The position numbers and the translations under genes were made by a program. Positions 6,908 to 8,111 of a stretch of DNA of 8,111 nt are shown here, one piece after another. Each line of letters opens with the position of its first letter. Position 1 is the first letter of the stretch. Source of the DNA: Bacteroidota bacterium (GTDB lineage: Bacteria; Bacteroidota; Bacteroidia; Bacteroidales; VadinHA17); NCBI GenBank assembly GCA_012838685.1, contig DUOU01000005.1, positions 1 through 8,111 of the forward strand, given 5' to 3'. Under the pieces are notes generated by a model. The model searched no databases and was not told the DNA's origin. It worked only from the letters and a program-made list of their open reading frames with translations.

Positions 6908-7947
6908 GTTTTCCTGTTTTTTTGAAATGTGGAGTAAAAGCCGACCAACTCATCAATAGAGATTTTTTCGATAATCGGTTCGCCAATATCCCTGATCAAT
7001 ACAAAGTGGACACTGTTGCCCGACCTTTTCTTGTCCCTTGAAATCAATTCCTCCATTTTTTTCCCGGAGATCTCATAATCCGGCACAACTCCATATTGAT
7101 CGAGAAGCTTCAATGCCCTCCTCTTGTTATTATTGTCCAACAACCCTTTTTCAAACGACAGGTGAATTGCCAGTTCCATGCCGGCGGCAACAGCGAATCC
7201 ATGCTGAAATTGGTTGACCATCTCAATAGGATGGCCATAAGTATGTCCGAAATTAAGGACTCTCCTGGCGCCCGACTCTCTCTCATCTTCAGCGACTACC
7301 GAAGCTTTATATTTAATGGTTCTGGCAACCGTATCCATCATCAAATGCCTGTCTCTCTCCATAATCGCGCCATAATTTTTCTCGGCTATCTCCACAAGAG
7401 CGGCATCACCGATAAGAGCGATTTTTAACATCTCGGCCAGACCCGACAAATATTCGTTGGCAGGCAATGTACTTAGCATCGTTGTATCACAGATCACAAA
7501 CTCCGGCTGCCTGAAAGTACCTATAACATTTTTATAAAGACCCGCATCAACCCCATTCTTGCCACCAACGCTGGCATCGACCTGGGAAAGTAAAGAGGTC
7601 GACACAAAACCGAACCTGACACCCCTGAGATAAATGGAGGCGACAAATCCGGCCAAATCGCATACCACACCGCCCCCGATACCCAAGATAAAACATGACC
7701 GATCCGCCCCTATTTTCAACAGTTCATCGATAATTCTCCCAACAGTGGACAAGGTTTTGCTCCCCTCTCCCGGACGGATCTTTATAACAGGAAAAGCGGG
7801 AAAGTCAATCCCGTATTTATCATACACATTATCATCCGTAATAATCACGACACCGCTTTCGGGAAGCATTTTAACAACCGCCTGCCATCTGCCTCCGACA
7901 ACTATACCTGAAAGGGAATCTCCCGTGTCGATTATTATCTTTTCCAT
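6904..7947 (-). CDS. aroB: 3-dehydroquinate synthase
   Basis: AroB converts DAHP to 3-dehydroquinate, the second shikimate-pathway step, using NAD+ and a divalent metal. From the ATG at 7947 the protein has 347 residues, normal for the family. Visible motifs are EGSKTLSTV (61-69), the nucleotide-binding GIGGGVVCDLAGFVASIYLR (89-108), STSLLSQVDASVGGKNGV (116-133), GLAEMLK (169-175) and LNFGHTYGHPIE (231-242), plus QHGFAV (248-253). E172, H235 or H239, and H249 are the likely metal ligands. HGFAV replaces the commoner HGEAV. The frame also allows a TTG start at 7959, adding four residues (MIFW). I prefer the ATG, because MEKIIIDTG fits the family start and the TTG lies in a candidate promoter box. 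It is the first gene of an aroB-aroC unit. Confidence 0.96.
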   Translation of the reverse strand: MEKIIIDTGDSLSGIVVGGRWQAVVKMLPESGVVIITDDNVYDKYGIDFPAFPVIKIRPGEGSKTLSTVGRIIDELLKIGADRSCFILGIGGGVVCDLAGFVASIYLRGVRFGFVSTSLLSQVDASVGGKNGVDAGLYKNVIGTFRQPEFVICDTTMLSTLPANEYLSGLAEMLKIALIGDAALVEIAEKNYGAIMERDRHLMMDTVARTIKYKASVVAEDERESGARRVLNFGHTYGHPIEMVNQFQHGFAVAAGMELAIHLSFEKGLLDNNNKRRALKLLDQYGVVPDYEISGKKMEELISRDKKRSGNSVHFVLIRDIGEPIIEKISIDELVGFYSTFQKNRKT

Positions 7948-7956
7948 CCAAAAAAT

Positions 7957-7987
7957 CAAAACGTAAAAATAATTATCTTTCGCGCAA
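7957..7987 (-). promoter_or_regulatory. Candidate promoter for aroBC
   Basis: On the minus strand TTG (7987-7985) is followed after 19 bases by TACGTTTTG (7965-7957), which is TAnnTTTG with one extra T. Initiation about seven bases after the box centre would fall only a few bases before the aroB ATG at 7947, giving an almost leaderless message. The gap is AT-rich, so this could be chance. Confidence 0.3.
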
Positions 7988-7999
7988 TTCCTTCCAATT

Positions 8000-8111
8000 A
8001 TGACATTAAAAGAGAGATACGATTTTGTAATCAGATATTTTGAGGAGACAAAACCTGTCGCGGAGACCGAACTAAACTATAAAAACCCTTTTGATCTTAT
8101 AGTGGCGGTCA
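8000..8111 (+). CDS. nth: Endonuclease III, N-terminus only (runs off the window)
   Basis: Endonuclease III is a DNA glycosylase/AP lyase that removes oxidised pyrimidines in base-excision repair. Only 37 complete codons are present. MTLKERYDFVIRYFEETKP, then VAETELNYKNPFDLIVAV, matches the N-terminus I know from Bacteroidota Nth proteins, where the next residues are usually an ILSAQ motif. The catalytic Lys and Asp and the iron-sulfur cysteines lie beyond the window, so integrity cannot be judged. The gene diverges from aroB across 52 bp. No Shine-Dalgarno is seen. TATCTTTC at 7974-7981 resembles a -7 box, but there is no matching upstream TTG. Confidence 0.85.
   Translation, partial: MTLKERYDFVIRYFEETKPVAETELNYKNPFDLIVAV

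Overview
The window looks like chromosomal DNA from a member of the Bacteroidota, most likely Bacteroidales-like. The evidence is a prolyl-tRNA synthetase of the archaeal/eukaryotic type closely resembling Bacteroides ProRS, a Bacteroidota-style POTRA outer-membrane protein next to tilS, signal peptides ending in the clade-typical A-Q context, candidate promoters of the TTG-N18/19-TAnnTTTG form, and almost no Shine-Dalgarno sequences. It is compact housekeeping DNA with a secreted low-complexity protein at the left edge. I see no insertion sequence, CRISPR array, prophage gene, tRNA or rRNA.

Layout: (1) positions 1-960, minus strand: the first 320 residues of a secreted protein whose C-terminus lies off the left edge. 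It has a signal peptide, a very tyrosine-rich middle and an Arg/Ser/Thr/Gln-rich tail of about 20-residue imperfect repeats. Because its stop is outside the window it is easy to miss. (2) A 103-bp divergent intergenic region holds its perfect ribosome-binding site and a candidate proS promoter. (3) proS, 1064-2539, plus. (4) An 82-bp gap with a candidate promoter. (5) A two-gene plus-strand unit: a POTRA/beta-barrel outer-membrane protein without an ATG start (2622-4628), overlapping tilS (4625-5959) by ATGA. (6) A two-gene minus-strand shikimate-pathway unit, aroB (7947-6904) then aroC (6907-5930), also joined by an ATGA overlap. tilS and aroC converge and overlap by 30 bp, and a candidate aroC terminator lies inside the tilS coding end. 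(7) A 52-bp divergent gap, then the first 37 codons of nth (endonuclease III) at 8000.

Functionally, proS and tilS serve translation (Pro-tRNA charging and lysidine formation on the AUA-reading tRNA-Ile). aroB and aroC are the second and last steps of chorismate synthesis, nth starts a base-excision-repair gene, and the POTRA protein belongs to the outer membrane. No gene set here forms an obvious new multi-gene system. The least explained items are the repeat-bearing secreted protein with its anomalously strong ribosome-binding site, the POTRA/barrel protein, and the short form of chorismate synthase.
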